In this document: positions 12,758 to 24,775 of the stretch, in pieces | Numbering within the stretch: the first letter of the stretch is position 1 | Layout: the number at the start of each line of letters is the position of its first letter | Assembly: GCA_036346355.1 (NCBI GenBank) | Contig: CM070577.1 | Coordinates: forward strand, 50,106,309-50,170,308 | DNA: 64,000 bases | DNA from: Rhipidocladum racemiflorum | Taxonomy: Eukaryota; Streptophyta; Magnoliopsida; Poales; Poaceae | Direction: 5' to 3' | The notes under the pieces: generated by a model | Databases searched by the model: none | The model's input: only the letters and a program-made list of their open reading frames with translations | Told to the model about the DNA's origin: nothing | Translations under genes and position numbers: made by a program

Positions 12758-13079
12758 TTGCCCAGAGAGGCTACTGGACACCGTGTTGGATTGGTTTTTC
12801 CCCAAAAAGGGAAATTGAACACTGGTGAATACCAAATCATCCCAGTTATTGATCCGGATAGGTGGAACCGCTTCCAGAGGTTACGGACTTCATTGAGCTT
12901 GAACCAGAAAATGAAGTTATATCAGATGATACTGATTCTGAGTACGACGGCATGGATGAGTATTCTAGTGAAGGAGAGGCAGTTTTTGAGTGCTGATTCC
13001 TCTGGTGCTTAATATTCAAGTGCAGAGATTGATGGTGATAACCTTAATAATGCTGCTCATCTCCGCTGATCAAGAAGAA
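12758..13079 (+). pseudogene. Remnant encoding an acidic, lysine-tailed protein segment
   Basis: A coding-like track runs GHRVGLVFPQKGKLNTGEYQ and PVIDPDRWNRFQR. A 1-nt frame change near 12880 then leads into TDFIELEPENEVISDDTDSEYDG, which is strongly acidic. A further frame change near 13000 passes a TAA and leads to YSSAEIDGDNLNN, and after a TGA a basic RRKKK run. The acidic-then-basic composition looks like a disordered nuclear-protein tail. No known family is recognised. Two frameshifts and two stops make it non-functional. It may belong to the same host locus as the remnant at 11748. Confidence 0.4.
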
Positions 13080-14519
13080 AGAAGAAAATATCTGCTGTAA
13101 GGGCCCCCAACAATCAAGATCATCCTATCTTCCTTTTATGTTGCCTGATAACCTTTTGACTTAATTTTTCCTAGTCAAAATTCACAGTGCAAAGGCAGTG
13201 TAGGTTTCCTGTTCAGTTTTCCATTCGACAAGGAGAATCACCTCATTCATCAACCGAAATTCGTCATTATGATTCTTTCTTACTTCAAATTGATTTTCTC
13301 AAGTTTTCATTCATTGAATAGTTTCAAAACTTTGGATGGTTAACCATAGCACCCCTCTGAACATCACAAGTGAGTACAAGAACAATAGTAGGCTAGTTGC
13401 TGCTAGCCTGCTACAATAGATTATAGATCGGCGCCATAATGGCGTCGGTGCTTCGAACATGATTTATTAGTGCAAATAGATCATTACAAAATAGAATCAA
13501 CAAATTTAAGAAACTGCTACTAGGATGAAGATCCATTTGAGCAGTGCAAAAGAGGGATCTGAGGCTTGATGACATGAACACACATGATGTATATATGTTA
13601 CCGTTTGCTCATATACTATCCATTCAAATGGATTAGTTGCAAGCACTAGCCATTTAATCCTTGAAACAGCTGAATGCATTGTCCCATTTGGAGTGGCTTA
13701 AGCCAAATGAGCCGATATTTTTATCCATCATTGACACAAGATAATGCCAGACGTTTGCGCAGGTTGTCCTCACCCTCTCAGCATTGTGTTCAACAGTTTT
13801 TTGACTTGAATAGATCAATAAACTTTTTAAGCACAGACTACAGCCTAACGTTGCAGCTACCGCATGCATGGCGCCCAAATGGCCTCAATAATGGTTGCTA
13901 CGGCACACATAAAAATAACCAGAGGCTAGCTAGTTGGCTACCCTTTTGTTTTTCTATGAAAATCAAGGGTCCATCTCCATCAGTACTGTGTCTTATTTTC
14001 ACTTGACGATTATATATATGATATTTCTTTGCTTATGCACGAAACTATCTAGCGATGAATCAATCGTACGTGCATGGTGACACATTAGCATTTCATTAAT
14101 TAGCGAATTCAACGACAATTGCATATATGATTTAGACTTAACAAGAGCAACTCCAAAAAGAAACTAAGATATATCGATCGATATTCATCGACCAAATTCT
14201 TAAAACTGCAGAAAAAGAGTGGTACGTGTTGACTCAACAAGAAAAAAAAAATTAGGTAACAAAATGGGACCATCGATCGATCGATCCATGAAAGTTTCCA
14301 TCGTCACCACAATAATGATGAACGGAGACATATATGCAAGTTTGTTGGCGTGACAATTAGCAATCGATCAGGTGGCTGGAAAGGTCAACGGGCAGGCCTA
14401 AGCCAGATTAATTATCAACTTATACAGAGCCTTTACTAACATATATATGTGTGTATGTACTGATAATATTAATATTGCACTCCCCGTTTTCTTTTATAAT
14501 AATATATAATACCACTATG
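13080..14519. other. No recognisable feature
   Basis: AT-rich, low-complexity in places (ATAT near 14010, repeated GATC near 14275). A 74-codon minus frame at 13654-13878 has no recognisable motif and no support. Confidence 0.4.
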
Positions 14520-14524
14520 GTATG

Positions 14525-14971
14525 TGATACGAGCAGATCTGGAATGACTACGCTCGTATGCGCGGGTTCCCGGCCGGTGGCCGGATCGCAAGCGTTCCGA
14601 CGACGAACTCGTCGTGTCGGCTTGCGCCTTGGATAAGTCGGCTGTTTTCGGAGCCACCGCCTGAGAATAGATTGCGGCAAATCAAGACTGCCTTTTCTCA
14701 TTAACGTTCCCTTCCTTATATCTTACAACTCACGCCCACACTTGACTCCGACTCGTATTGTAACAAACTCTTAACAGACTCAGACTCCCTAACAACTTAG
14801 AATTGTAATCAATCTTATCCTACCGGTTCGGCAACTTCTCCCCAGCACGCTTGTATCTCGTGTGCTAGTATTCATCGGTTGCTTGCCCATCTGGCTCTTC
14901 CACGTGCGTCCTACTCCTTGCCGTAGTAGATTTACGTTTATACGCAATCATATACCGGTTCGGATGTAACA
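14525..14971 (-). mobile_element. 3' LTR of the Reina-like element
   Basis: 447 bp, TG...CA, almost identical to 19557-20011. It contains a TATA-like GATATAAGG on the minus strand at about 14712-14720. Confidence 0.88.
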
Positions 14972-14987
14972 TTACTCCCTCCCTAGA
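14972..14987 (-). other. Polypurine tract
   Basis: The minus strand reads TTTCTAGGGAGGGAGTAA directly before the 3' LTR. The polyprotein stop (14983-14985) falls inside it. Confidence 0.75.
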
Positions 14988-17148
14988 AAGCCAGCTTGTC
15001 CTCAAGCTGATAAGCGGGAAACGACCTACGGAGGGTGATGGCGTCCATCCATGTGGCTTCTTCGGCGGACTCTCCCGTCCAATGTACAAGGAACTGGCGA
15101 GTGCCGTTGACAAACTGTTGAGCTAGTAGTTGATGAGGTTCAGGTTGTGCGGGTGCTGTTGTGACCATAACGTCGTTCGGAAGAGGACCTGGTTGGCTTG
15201 GTGGCTCCCCTTTGAAAACCTTCAGGAGAGAGACGTGGAATACATTATGCAGCCGTGGCGATGGCGGCAGGCCGAGCCGATATGCTACTGCACCAATCCG
15301 TTGCTCCACTGGAAATGGTCCGAAGAAACGGGGTCCCAATTTGGCTGGAGAGCGGGACCTCAAAGAAGTTTGGCGATGCTTTTGGAGTTTAAGCCAAACC
15401 CAATCGCCTACTGCAAACTCCACCTCACGATGCTTGCTGTCGTAACGTTGTTTCATACGGTTCTGAGCCTGGAGAAGATGTTCCCGTGCCTGTGCCAATA
15501 ACATGTCCCGATCCACCAATGCGCCGTCCACTAGATGGATGACGGTAGAGCCTTGCTGATAGGGTGTTAGGGCTGGCGGAGGACGCCCACACACGAGCTC
15601 GAAAGGAGTCATCCGGAGGGCCGAATGGAATGACGTGTTGTAACAGAATTCAGCCCATGCCACCCACTGAGCCCAGCTTGCGGGGTTGCATCCTGTGAGA
15701 CAGCGTAAATACATCTCGATGGTGCGGTTCACGACCTCTGTTTGTCCGTCTGTCTGAGGGTGGTAGGCTATGGAAAGCAACAACGTGGTTCCGCTTCGTT
15801 TCAACAAATCCTGCCAAAAAACACTAAGGAAGATGGGATCACGATCTGAGACAATCGACTCGGGTATCCCATGCAAACGCACCACATTGTCGAAGAAGAG
15901 TTTGGCGACTGTTTGAGCCGTGGTTGGGCGGGACAGTGGAATAAAGTGGGCATATTTGGACAATCGGTCCACCACTACCAAGAGAGCCGATTTTCCCTGG
16001 GACTTTGGTAAGTTCGTAATGAAATCCATTGAAACATCTGCCCAGATTTGTTGAGGTACCGGGAGGGGTTGGAGAAGACCTGCAGGAGCCGACGTGCTGG
16101 ACTTATGTTGTTGGCAAATGGTGCACCGCCCCACATATTCGTCAACCGTGGCGCGTTGACGCTCCCAATAGTACGCCCCCTGCAAACGCATCAAGGTTTT
16201 CTGGACGCCTTCATGTGTGAGATCGTGTATTGAGCCAATGATACGATCGACCAAGGGTGACATGCCCGGTACAAATAGCCGGCCTCCGCGGTAGACCAAC
16301 CCGTCCTGTATGCGTCATTCTTTTTGCGGTTTATTGGAGATTGCCGTGCTTCTGGAGGGTGCTGTGCTGGTTGCAATGCTCTGCGCGAGGTGCTGGACGG
16401 TTGGATCACTCCGTAAAAGCTCATGCCACTGTGTTCAAGTCACTTCCTGGGGTTGAGAGATGGCTGCACAGAGAGACTCATTATGCTGCTCCTGGGGCAT
16501 GCGGGAGAGTGCATCGGCCGCGGTGTTATGACGGCCCGGCTTATATTCAACTTTGAAGTCAAAACCCATTAGCTTACTGAGCCAGTGTTGCTGGGGAGGA
16601 GTAATGAGTGCTTGGTCGAGGAGGAACTTCAGACTGCCGTGATCTGTGCGTACCACGAATGGGTGCCCCCACAGGTATGGTCGCCAGTGACGTATTGCCT
16701 TCGATAGCCCTATGAGCTCACGCTCGTAAGCGGCCAATTTTCGATGCCGGTCCGCCAATTTGCGACTAAAGTAAGCGATGGGATGTCCATCCTGTTGCAA
16801 AACTGCTCCAATGCCGGTTCCTGAGGCATCACATTCCACAATAAACGGAATCGTGAAGTCCGGCATGTGAAGCACGGGTGCGGACAGCAGTACGGCCTTC
16901 AGGCGCTGGAAGGTGCTCTCTGCCAGTTATGACCACTCGAAGCAGTTGTGACGAAGAAGCGCCGTGAGGGGATCGGCAATGCCGGCGTAGTCTCGGATGA
17001 ACCGGCGATAGTAGCCGGTGAGGCCAAGAAATCCTCGTAGCGCCGATACGGACGAAGGCCTGGGCCATTGTGTCACCGCTTGAAGCTTTTCCGGATCCAC
17101 TGCCACTCCATTCGGAGAAACGATGTGGCCTAGGTATCGAACTCGTCC
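14983..17148 (-). pseudogene. Reina-like pol: RT end, RNase H, integrase, chromodomain (broken)
   Basis: Continues the frame of 17149-19524 after a TAG. A 1-nt loss near 17138 then shifts the frame. Further in-frame stops are TAA 16927-16929, TGA 16435-16437 and TGA 16315-16317. RNase H is readable at 16875-16500 (ECDASGTGIGAVL, then TDHGSLKFLL). Integrase follows with a zinc finger ending CTICQQHK, catalytic-core motifs MDFITNLP, VSDRDPIF and YHPQTDGQTEVVNR, then a C-terminal LVHWTGESAEEATW that matches the chromodomain tail of chromoviruses. At least four stops and one frameshift make it inactive. Confidence 0.85.
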
Positions 17149-19524
17149 CTAGGCGAAGGAACATTTGGTCTTCTTCAGAAAGAGGTGGTGGTGTCGTAGG
17201 CGATCAAATACCAGGCGAAGGTGCGTCAGGTGTTCTTCTTCAGTATGGCTGTAGATCAATATATCGTCAAAAAATACAAGGACAAATTTGCGAAGAAAAT
17301 CCTGCAAGACTTCATTCATTAGTGCTTGAAAGGTTGATGGTGCGTTGGATAGGCCAAAAGGCATCACGAGAAACTCGTAGTGCCCATGGTGTGTCCGGAA
17401 TGCAGTTTTCTCAATGTCGTCGGCCCACATTCGAACTTGATGATAACCAGATCGAAGGTCCAGTTTAGTGAAAAAGTGTGCACCGCCCAATTCGTCGAAA
17501 AGTTCCTCTGCCACTGGAATTGGGAATTTGTCCTTGATTGTCTGGGAATTAAGCTCGCAATAGTTGACGCAGAACCGCCAAGTTCCGTCGGCTTTCTTGA
17601 CCAAAAGCACTGGTGATGAAAATGGTGAACGACTGGGGCGGATGATACCTTGTTGGAGCATTGCACTGCACTGTCTTTCAATCTCGTCTTTTTGGTGGTA
17701 GGGGTACCGGTAGGGTCTAACAACCACGGGATCTGTTCCCCCCATCAGTGTAATCCGGTGATCGCACTGTCTGGACGGAGGTAATTCGCGGGGCTCGACG
17801 AAAACGTCTTGATATGCTTCTAAGAGATTTGGTATTGTTGTTTGGTCCTTCACGGTCATCTGCATGGCTGTAGCCTTGGTAGTTCGCTGCATTCCCTGGA
17901 GGCGTACCACTGACCCGTTCCGGTTAAACTCCATGGATAGGGCTGAGAAGTTCCAGTTGATGTCGCCCAACGTGCTGAGCCACTGTACCCCCAATATGAT
18001 GTCAAAGGTAACGATTGGCAGTATGAGGAATTGAGCTGTGAATTGCTGCCCTTGGATGACAAAGTCCGCCGTCACCGTTCCTAAGCAAGGCAGGTAGGCT
18101 CCGCCAGCCACCCGTACCTGCCGGTGCACATCAGTGACGGATTCCCATCCATTTTGCTGCGCCGCGTACGTACTGACAACGTTGTGTGTGCTGCCGCTGT
18201 CTATGAGCCCCAGCCAATGTCTGATTGCGATGAACACCTTAAGTTGCATGGTGTTGCCATGCTTCGGTCCCATGACCGCAAGCATGGACAAGGATGCTTC
18301 GCCGTTCTCCTCCGTGAGCTGCTCATCTTGTTCTTCTTCGGAGTCCGCCACCTCCAGGTGGAACAAGCGTTTGCAGCGATGGCCACGAGTATACATCTCG
18401 TCGCAGTTGTAACACAGTCCTTTTGCTCTTCGCTCGGCAAGTTGATCCGCAGTCAGCCGTAACCGGCTTGGAATCGATGTGGTACTGCCTTGTGCACTGG
18501 TTATCGGGGCTACTGGTCTGCTCCCTCCCGCTCCCGATGGCCCAGCCGGTGGTATATCCTTGCCATACATCGAGATAACGCTTGTACTACGCCAGGGTGC
18601 TGGACTACTGGAGCCCGAGATTAGTGTGTTGCTCAAGGTGGCCATCCGGCTGGTTGTAGCGCCTGTGCCGATGGATGGTACATTTCGTATCATGTTTCCA
18701 CGACCTCTGCCACCGCTGGTGAAACCTTCTAGTGCTTCCGCGATCCAAGCCACCTTGCGTGCCTCGGCCTCTCGGGCGAATGCCACCGCTTCGGCAAGAT
18801 CGCGGGGTCGGTCGCGCCGTACGTCCGCACCCAACGCGATAGACAACCCGGCGACGAACATGTCAATCTGGTCAGCGCGTTTCATGTGTGGAACGCGAGC
18901 CAATAGCCTCTGGAACTCCCGTGCATACTCGTCCACTGAGCTGCCGCCTTGCTTCAAATTCACCAGATCACCCAGTGGTCCGATCGTGGAATGGCGCGAA
19001 AAACGTTGAGCGAAGGTTTCGGAGAAATCCTCCCATGCGATCCACACTTCCTCTTGTTGCCAATTATCTAGGACTTCCTGAGCTTCTCCTGCTAGGTGGA
19101 GTCCGGCAATCTCGACATAGTCCTCCTCGAAAATGCGATGGACGCGGAAGAATCTCTCACACCGTTTTAGCCACCTCAACGGATCATCCTGGCCATCATA
19201 CTCGGGAAGATCGAACCGTGGTGGACGAGGTGTCCACTTCCGGCATGCTTCTTCCTCATCGCGGTCGGGGTCGCGTCGACGACCCAGGGCAGGTCTGTCA
19301 CGCGATCTCGCATGATGATGTCTGTTGTGCATGGCTCCTTCCTTCTTGAATGTGCCGTTTTCACTGCCAGCTCCAGGTGCGAGGGACTGTTCCCCTTGCG
19401 CCTCCATGCCTGGACTGGATTCATGCTTCCCCTTCATCATCTTCATTATCTCCGTCATCATGGTTTTCATCTCCTTCATCTCCACCTCAAGGGACGCCAC
19501 TCGCTCTTCAACCGCTTTGGCCAT
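17149..19524 (-). pseudogene. Reina-like gag-protease-RT
   Basis: Open frame of about 790 codons from ATG 19524 (MAKAVEERVASLE, coiled-coil start). Gag core follows at residues about 100-260 (PRFDLPEYDGQDDPLRWL), then a degenerate knuckle LCYNCDEMYTRGHRC at about 370-384, protease DSGS at about 442, and RT with FFDD at about 751-754. It ends at TAG 17149-17151, which replaces a residue directly after KCSFA. The open frame extends upstream through the primer site into the 5' LTR as far as 19689. I chose 19524 because it lies inside the primer site and starts a typical gag. Confidence 0.85.
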
Positions 19525-19541
19525 GGATCCCGAAACGTTCG

Positions 19542-19553
19542 GCTCTGATACCA
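19542..19553 (-). other. Primer-binding site (initiator tRNA-Met)
   Basis: Minus strand TGGTATCAGAGC, three bases inside the 5' LTR. Confidence 0.88.
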
Positions 19554-19556
19554 AAT

Positions 19557-20011
19557 TGATACGAGCAGATCTGGAATGAGTACGCTCGTATGCGCGGGTT
19601 CCCGGCCGGTGGCCGTGTCGCAAGCGTTCCGATGACGAACTCGTCGTGTCGGCTTGCGCCTTAGATAAGTCGGCTGTTTTCGGAGCCACCGCCTGAGAAT
19701 AGATTGCAGCAAATCAAGACTGACTTTTCTCATTAACGTTCCCTTCCTTATATCTTACAACTCACGCCCACACTTGACTCGGACTCGTATTGTAACAAAC
19801 TCTTAACAGACTCAGACTCCCTAACAACTTAGAATTGTAATCAATCTTATCCTACCGGTTCGGCAACTTCTCCCCAGCACGCTTGTATCTCGTGTGCTAG
19901 TATTCATCGGTTGCTTGCCCATCTGGCTCTTCCACGTGCGTCCTGCTCCTTGCCGTAGTAGATTTACGTTTTCGTACGTATACGCGATCATATACCGGTT
20001 CGGATGTAACA
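19557..20011 (-). mobile_element. 5' LTR of the Reina-like element
   Basis: 455 bp, TGATACGAGC...GTAACA on the plus strand, followed by target duplication GTATG (20012-20016). Confidence 0.88.
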
Positions 20012-20016
20012 GTATG

Positions 20017-22203
20017 CTTACAAAGTTGCCCAACTAGTATGCTTACAAAGTTACCCAACTTTTGCCCATGTAATTGTCGTCTAGATTGGTCTCATGAAAA
20101 AAAAATGATTATCAATATATTGTTGTAGAAACACTTCTCAGGGATATTATATTTTTTTACAATCTTGCACTAATCTTTACTATTATAAAAGAAGGTATTG
20201 GTGATGGTTTATTTGTCATTCCACCACCACCTCCTCTCACAAGGCAACAGGTGCTGACATGTAGGTCCGCCCTACAAGTCTATAGAATGTGAAGCAATTG
20301 AGGAGAATGCATAGCAAAACTTGCTAACCTCCTGACAAACTGTGAACGGAACATGGAGCGATACTTGCTACTTTCCGAGTTGGCTTATGTTAGTTGTATG
20401 GAACAATATATTAGGAGTTTATTAAATTTTACATACATGTTGTTGATCGAAGACCAGCATGAAGGATAAAAATAGCGAAGTCTTAATTCAAGTGGCGTTT
20501 GTTGTTTAAGAAATTAGAATTACACTGAACTAAAAAAATCAAATTTTATGTGTACCATCGTGTGAATCTAACTTTTTCATCAAACAAAGAAGCTATGATC
20601 TTTCCAAGAAAATTCTTTGAAAAAGAACCACATCATGAAACATATTGTTTAAAAATTGTTGTGCACGACATCTACACTTAACTTTCCATACTCATATAAA
20701 ACATGCGATGGGAAAAGTTTATGAGCGTGCCACCATTAGCGAGATTTATGATACTATTGCAAAGCATAGAGCATTCTCCAACGTTAACTAAAAAGTGATG
20801 GCGGAGGTTTCATCGATTTGGTGGTTCGATCATTCATCCTCTTGCCTTCTCTCTGCACCTCCAAAAACACTAACAAAAATAGAAAAACACCTCTCAACAA
20901 TCAAATTATTTTCTTTTATTTTTATCCCAACAACCTCTTCGCTTCTCTCAACAATTTGACTAGACGTGGCGACGAAGTCAATATCTATACCGCAGCGTAG
21001 GAGTAATGCTGGACCGAACAGAGCTCACCCGAGCAAGGCGGCAGAGCCAAGGGAAGGAGCAAACCAAGCCCACTAACAATAACCCAAAATACTGAGGTGA
21101 TACGAAATTTTTTCTGTAGCAAAGCAGAGGCGTTGAACTAAGAATATTATGAGGAGTAAAGCTGTGTGTTAGACTGTAGCGTGCACCGTGGCACTGATAC
21201 GACACAATGCTTGACTCCACTGTACAAGTGGGCCTATCTGTTAGCACTCTGCCGCAACACCCATAACAGAGACGACGTGGTCCTGGCCCCAATGTCAAGG
21301 GCCCAACAATCACAGCTACTTATTACCCCCTTTTTTTTGCTATCTTTTGCAAAATGCAATTTAAGATATGGACTGAAAGATCCAACTGAAGTACTAGCTA
21401 GTTACGTGGACATAAGGGGTGGTTGATGCGTCTCTTGTGATCCATTAACAATATGCTTCGTTTAGGTTCATGGTTGTCTTAATGTACTTCACTAACCCTA
21501 CCAGACAAAATTGACTGAGAAAGCGATGTCCAAATATCTCATTTGTCGTCGGTGGCCCATTCTCCTGCTCTCCCGTGCTCTCTTGTCTCGATCTCGATCT
21601 GGATGCATCCTTGGTTAACTAGGGCAGCAAGCGCGGTGCAGACGCGCGTGTGCACGAAAAATGAATTAATAACATACGCTTCGAAAAATATTAGAGAATG
21701 AGTTAGGAAAAAAAAATCTAGAGATAGAGATGTACATATATTTCTGTTCACGAAAATATTTTTTTCCAGTGAAAACGGAGAAATGACCTGGACGTAAGGA
21801 GCAGGGACCTATTTGTTATATTTTTGGGCCTGAGCGCCATTCTTAAAAATTAGAAAAAAACTTGTTCGCGATTTGTATTTAACGTGAGTCACTTTCCGTA
21901 AAGTAAAGAACTGGGACCTAAACGCAATCCGGGAAAATTTTTCTTGCCCTCACAAAAAATCGCAAAAGACCTTTTCGTAAATTCACAGGGACCTATCTGT
22001 GATTTGGAGGAAGGAGGGGTTTTTTCGGAAAATGGCGGAGAGACACGTGGAGTCATAGAGGTATATAATTTTTGGAGGAGGTTTGCGTATACTGCAGTGA
22101 AAATGGTAACCAAGTCCATCTAAATTGTTTAATATTTACGACGAATGCCTCATAAAGTGTAGAGTTGTTTAATATTCCGCCTGGCAAGCCTTTTCTTGCT
22201 TAA
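20017..22203. other. Intergenic, no supported gene
   Basis: AT-rich DNA. A segment at about 20167-20280 (tactattataaaagaagg...) resembles Helitron 5' ends known from grasses, but no 3' hairpin-CTRR end was found. A few weak minus frames (for example 20978-21313) have no motif. Confidence 0.4.
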
Positions 22204-22206
22204 TTA

Positions 22207-22437
22207 GGGGATGTTTGGAAGAGCTCCAGCTCCACCAAATTCGTGGAGTTAGTGGAGCTAGGTATTCCTATCTTCACCAGATTCGTAGAGTTAGAGCTGT
22301 GGGTATATTAAGAGTGTTTAAGTGGGTCATCTTGTTTACATTTTAGAATAAAATTATAAACTTAAGTCACTTTATTTCAGTCTACAAGTTTCAGCTCTGA
22401 GATGAAGCTGGGGTCTGGAGCTCTGCCAAATAGGGTC
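22207..22437. mobile_element. Tourist-like MITE (PIF/Harbinger type)
   Basis: 231 bp flanked by TTA (22204-22206 and 22438-22440). Terminal inverted repeats are GGGGATGTTTGGAAGAGCTCCAG and, from the other end, GACCCTATTTGGCAGAGCTCCAG, with four to five mismatches near the tips. TTA duplications and the GG..TGTTTGG tip are typical of Tourist-like elements. No coding capacity. Confidence 0.75.
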
Positions 22438-22440
22438 TTA

Positions 22441-22969
22441 GACGATTTTTGTTAACGTGGACTCCATGTAGCGGTGGGCTATGGATAAAGACGCAAAGTT
22501 GTTACCCACACTCGAGTCATATGCCTTCAAGTGATTCAATCTGATCGATGTAGATCAAATCAAATTGAATGTCTTCAGCTCCAAGTACCGGCTTGGGTTC
22601 GAGATTCCAAACCGTTTGCATGTTTGAAAAAGCAAAAATCCATCGGATTAAAATCCAAAGCTAAGCAGAACACTACCATAGTCTAGCTAGGGGTGGAGCT
22701 AGACTTGGGCTCATTTCCTTGGCTGAAACCACAATCCTCGTTTTTCTTTCAACCTCTAATTAGTCTGTTATGGGATTTTGATTCTAGGCCTAGACTAAAA
22801 AAAGCACATAAAGCTCTAGGCTTGGATCCGTCCCTACTTCCCACCTTCCCATCGTTCATCTTCTCGTTTTGATTTGGTGCAAGAGTGAAACGCAGTCTTA
22901 CTAGCCTTGTAGGGTCTTTGAAGCCCGTTTCGAAGAAGACCCTTCAGTTTATCATTCTCATTTGATATA
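22441..22969. other. No recognisable feature
   Basis: About 530 bp without coding frame or clear repeat. Its right part may already belong to the LTR fragment that follows. Confidence 0.35.
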
Positions 22970-23930
22970 TCTGGCATATATAGGGTTTTACGCTGGACTA
23001 TTTTACATGTATGCCGGACCGATTTTTCTTTGGTCCGCTGTGAACGTGGTTTAAATGATTTTTGTGCCGGACTAAGTTTTTGAAAAACAGTAAGCTTCTA
23101 TCTTACGCCGAACCATGAACGCCAGACCAAATTCTTGGTCCGTCGTGAACGCATTTTTGAGCGTTGTTTTTGCTTGTACGCCGGACCGATTTTTTGGTCT
23201 GTCGTGAACGTGTTTTCTGAACATGTTTTCTATGATTTCAACTAAGAGTTTCGCGTGTAAGCCGGACCAGGTTTTTGGTCCGTCGTGAGTTGCGCCAGAC
23301 CGGTGTTTGGTTTGACGTGAATGGTCTTTTGCTCGATCTGGGTTTTGAGCAATTTTGGAATTGAATTTTGGTTTGAATTTAAGATTATGAAATTCGTGAG
23401 AATTTCATAATGCATGTTTTGAACTTATGCAATGCTCGTGTGAGTATTTGCATGGACTAATGTTGAGTTAAGTCGCGGACTTGTGCTCGGAATCGTTTTG
23501 TGGTTTGTTCATGTGCAGGTATTGCTCTAGGGCGAACGTGGTCTAGTGTTCCTCAAAGTTTTGTTGATTAATCTTTTGTTGTTCTTGATTAATCTACAAG
23601 TTTTGATTAGATTGATTTTCGTCATCTTATGTCACAGCAAGCTTGCGAGGTTCATAACTTTTGATCCGTAAGTCTGATCGAGCTGATTATTTTTGGGTTC
23701 GATTCATATTGGAATCTAGTTTCTTGTGTCCAAATTTTAGATCGATCCGACATTGGATCTTCAGGAATTCGTGTTTTACCGAACCCCTATCAATCTGTTT
23801 TTATCGAATACGAGGCAATTATTTGGTTCCGTTTTAGGGTGAATTTTTAATAGATCAAAAATTTGGTTTTAGCTTCCGCACAATCATTCACCCCCCTCTA
23901 ATTGCTACATTCATATACTTCGATCCTACA
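22970..23930 (+). mobile_element. SIRE/Maximus-like Copia LTR fragment
   Basis: The right end reads cattcacccccctctaattg ... cgatcctaca. This plus-strand terminus is typical of SIRE-type LTRs and comparable, in reverse, to the LTR starting at 62395 (TGAAAGGATTGG ... gaggagggatgaatagg). The first third carries a degenerate array of GCCGGACC...GGTCCG..GTGAAC units. No primer site follows 23930, so the element is broken there. The left limit is approximate. Confidence 0.55.
22985..23340. repeat. Degenerate array of GGACC/GGTCC hairpin units
   Basis: About six irregular units of the form GCCGGACC - 8 to 25 nt - GGTCCGNCGTGAAC, for example at about 23010, 23116, 23165 and 23260. Each unit can fold because GGACC pairs with GGTCC. 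The same unit type occurs at 63230-63720 in the 5' LTR of the Copia element. Confidence 0.6.
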
Positions 23931-24320
23931 GAGTGTCTTGGTGGCCATGATATTTTGCTACGGAGTTTGGAAAACCGACTGGCTCCCCATTCTAGCATGC
24001 AAGATGTCTTCATTGGCGTTGCATGCCCGACTTTGAAGTGACCGAGCGCGGTCATCTTGGTCTTCATGCCGGAACAAGCTTTGTCTCAGTTTCTTCGGCT
24101 CCCCATCGGTTCTATGATTCGGGAAGACCACTTTCGATCACAAGTACCGAACAGAAACTGGGAGAGCTCTCGGACCGAATCCGGTCTGAGTCCAAAGAGA
24201 TAAGGGCACTGAGCTCGTTTTGCGATGAAGCGTAGACTTTTGAAGCAACAAACCTAGCCTGGAGCAAAGGTGATGCCGTCTCTGAAAGCCATCGAGATCG
24301 CCTGGATTGATCTTCACACT

Positions 24321-24338
24321 CCCCTACCTGGCGCGCCA
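24321..24338 (-). other. Primer-site-like sequence
   Basis: Plus strand cccctacctggcgcgcca, nearly identical to 28639-28656 at the same position relative to the neighbouring LTR. I cannot name the primer tRNA with certainty. Confidence 0.55.
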
Positions 24339-24340
24339 AT

Positions 24341-24775
24341 TGTCGATGTTTGATGTTGGCAATAATCTTAGGGGGGTGTGAATTTGTGGGGCAAGGCGCT
24401 GGATCAGGAACTCGATGGTAACACAAGACAAGAGTTTAGACAGGTTCAGGCCCTCTGCGGTGGAGGTAAACCCTAGTCCTGTGTTCTGGGATTATCCCTT
24501 TTTTCTCTTTGAGGTCCTCCCGTCCCTCTTATATATGGGGGTGGGGGAGGAGTCCAACTCGGTCACTAAGGTATGAGTCCAAGTTGATTACATGTAAAGG
24601 AATCGTATCCTTCCTTATCCAAGGTGATTTCCCCTACGGTTACAATCTTTTGCTTTAGTTATAACGGGACAATGGGTAGACCTCAGGGATATATGCGCTG
24701 GACTTGGTCCATCCCCTTTTACGTTCGATCTTCTTTAGGTCTTCATGCGTACACCCGGTTCCTATGTCTCCCACA
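24341..24775 (-). mobile_element. LTR of the truncated Tat-type fragment
   Basis: Starts TGTCGATGTTTG next to the primer-like site, ends ...CTCCCACA. It contains TATATAAG on the minus strand (about 24528-24537), a plausible promoter. Confidence 0.55.

Larger units (their letters stand above)
14525..20011 (-). mobile_element. Complete but inactive Reina-like Ty3/Gypsy chromovirus
   Basis: 5,487 bp on the minus strand, flanked by GTATG at 14520-14524 and 20012-20016. The LTRs are 447 bp (left) and 455 bp (right), TGATACGAGC...GTAACA. By eye they differ at about ten substitutions plus one 8-bp indel (tcgtacgt-type insertion near 19971), so the insertion is not very recent. Primer site 19542-19553, polypurine tract next to the left LTR. 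Short LTRs, total size near 5.5 kb, PR-RT-RH-IN order and a C-terminal chromodomain-like segment suggest the Reina lineage. Confidence 0.88.
23931..24775 (-). mobile_element. 5' end of a Tat-type Ty3 element (LTR plus leader), truncated
   Basis: Minus-strand fragment made of an LTR (24341-24775), a primer-site-like sequence (24321-24338) and about 390 bp of leader (23931-24320). The rest of the element is missing. At its outer end, LTR sequence switches abruptly to the RT reading frame of the next element, so it appears to have inserted into that element. Confidence 0.6.

Noticed and set aside
13654..13878. 74-codon minus-strand frame
   Set aside because: No start context, motif or neighbouring exon supports it; length is within chance for this DNA.
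20167..21010. Possible Helitron
   Set aside because: The tactattataaaagaagg start resembles grass Helitron 5' ends, but I found no 3' hairpin with CTRR end and no helicase.
22985..23340. CRISPR-like repeat array
   Set aside because: Units are degenerate, spacing is irregular, there are no cas genes, and the context is a plant LTR.
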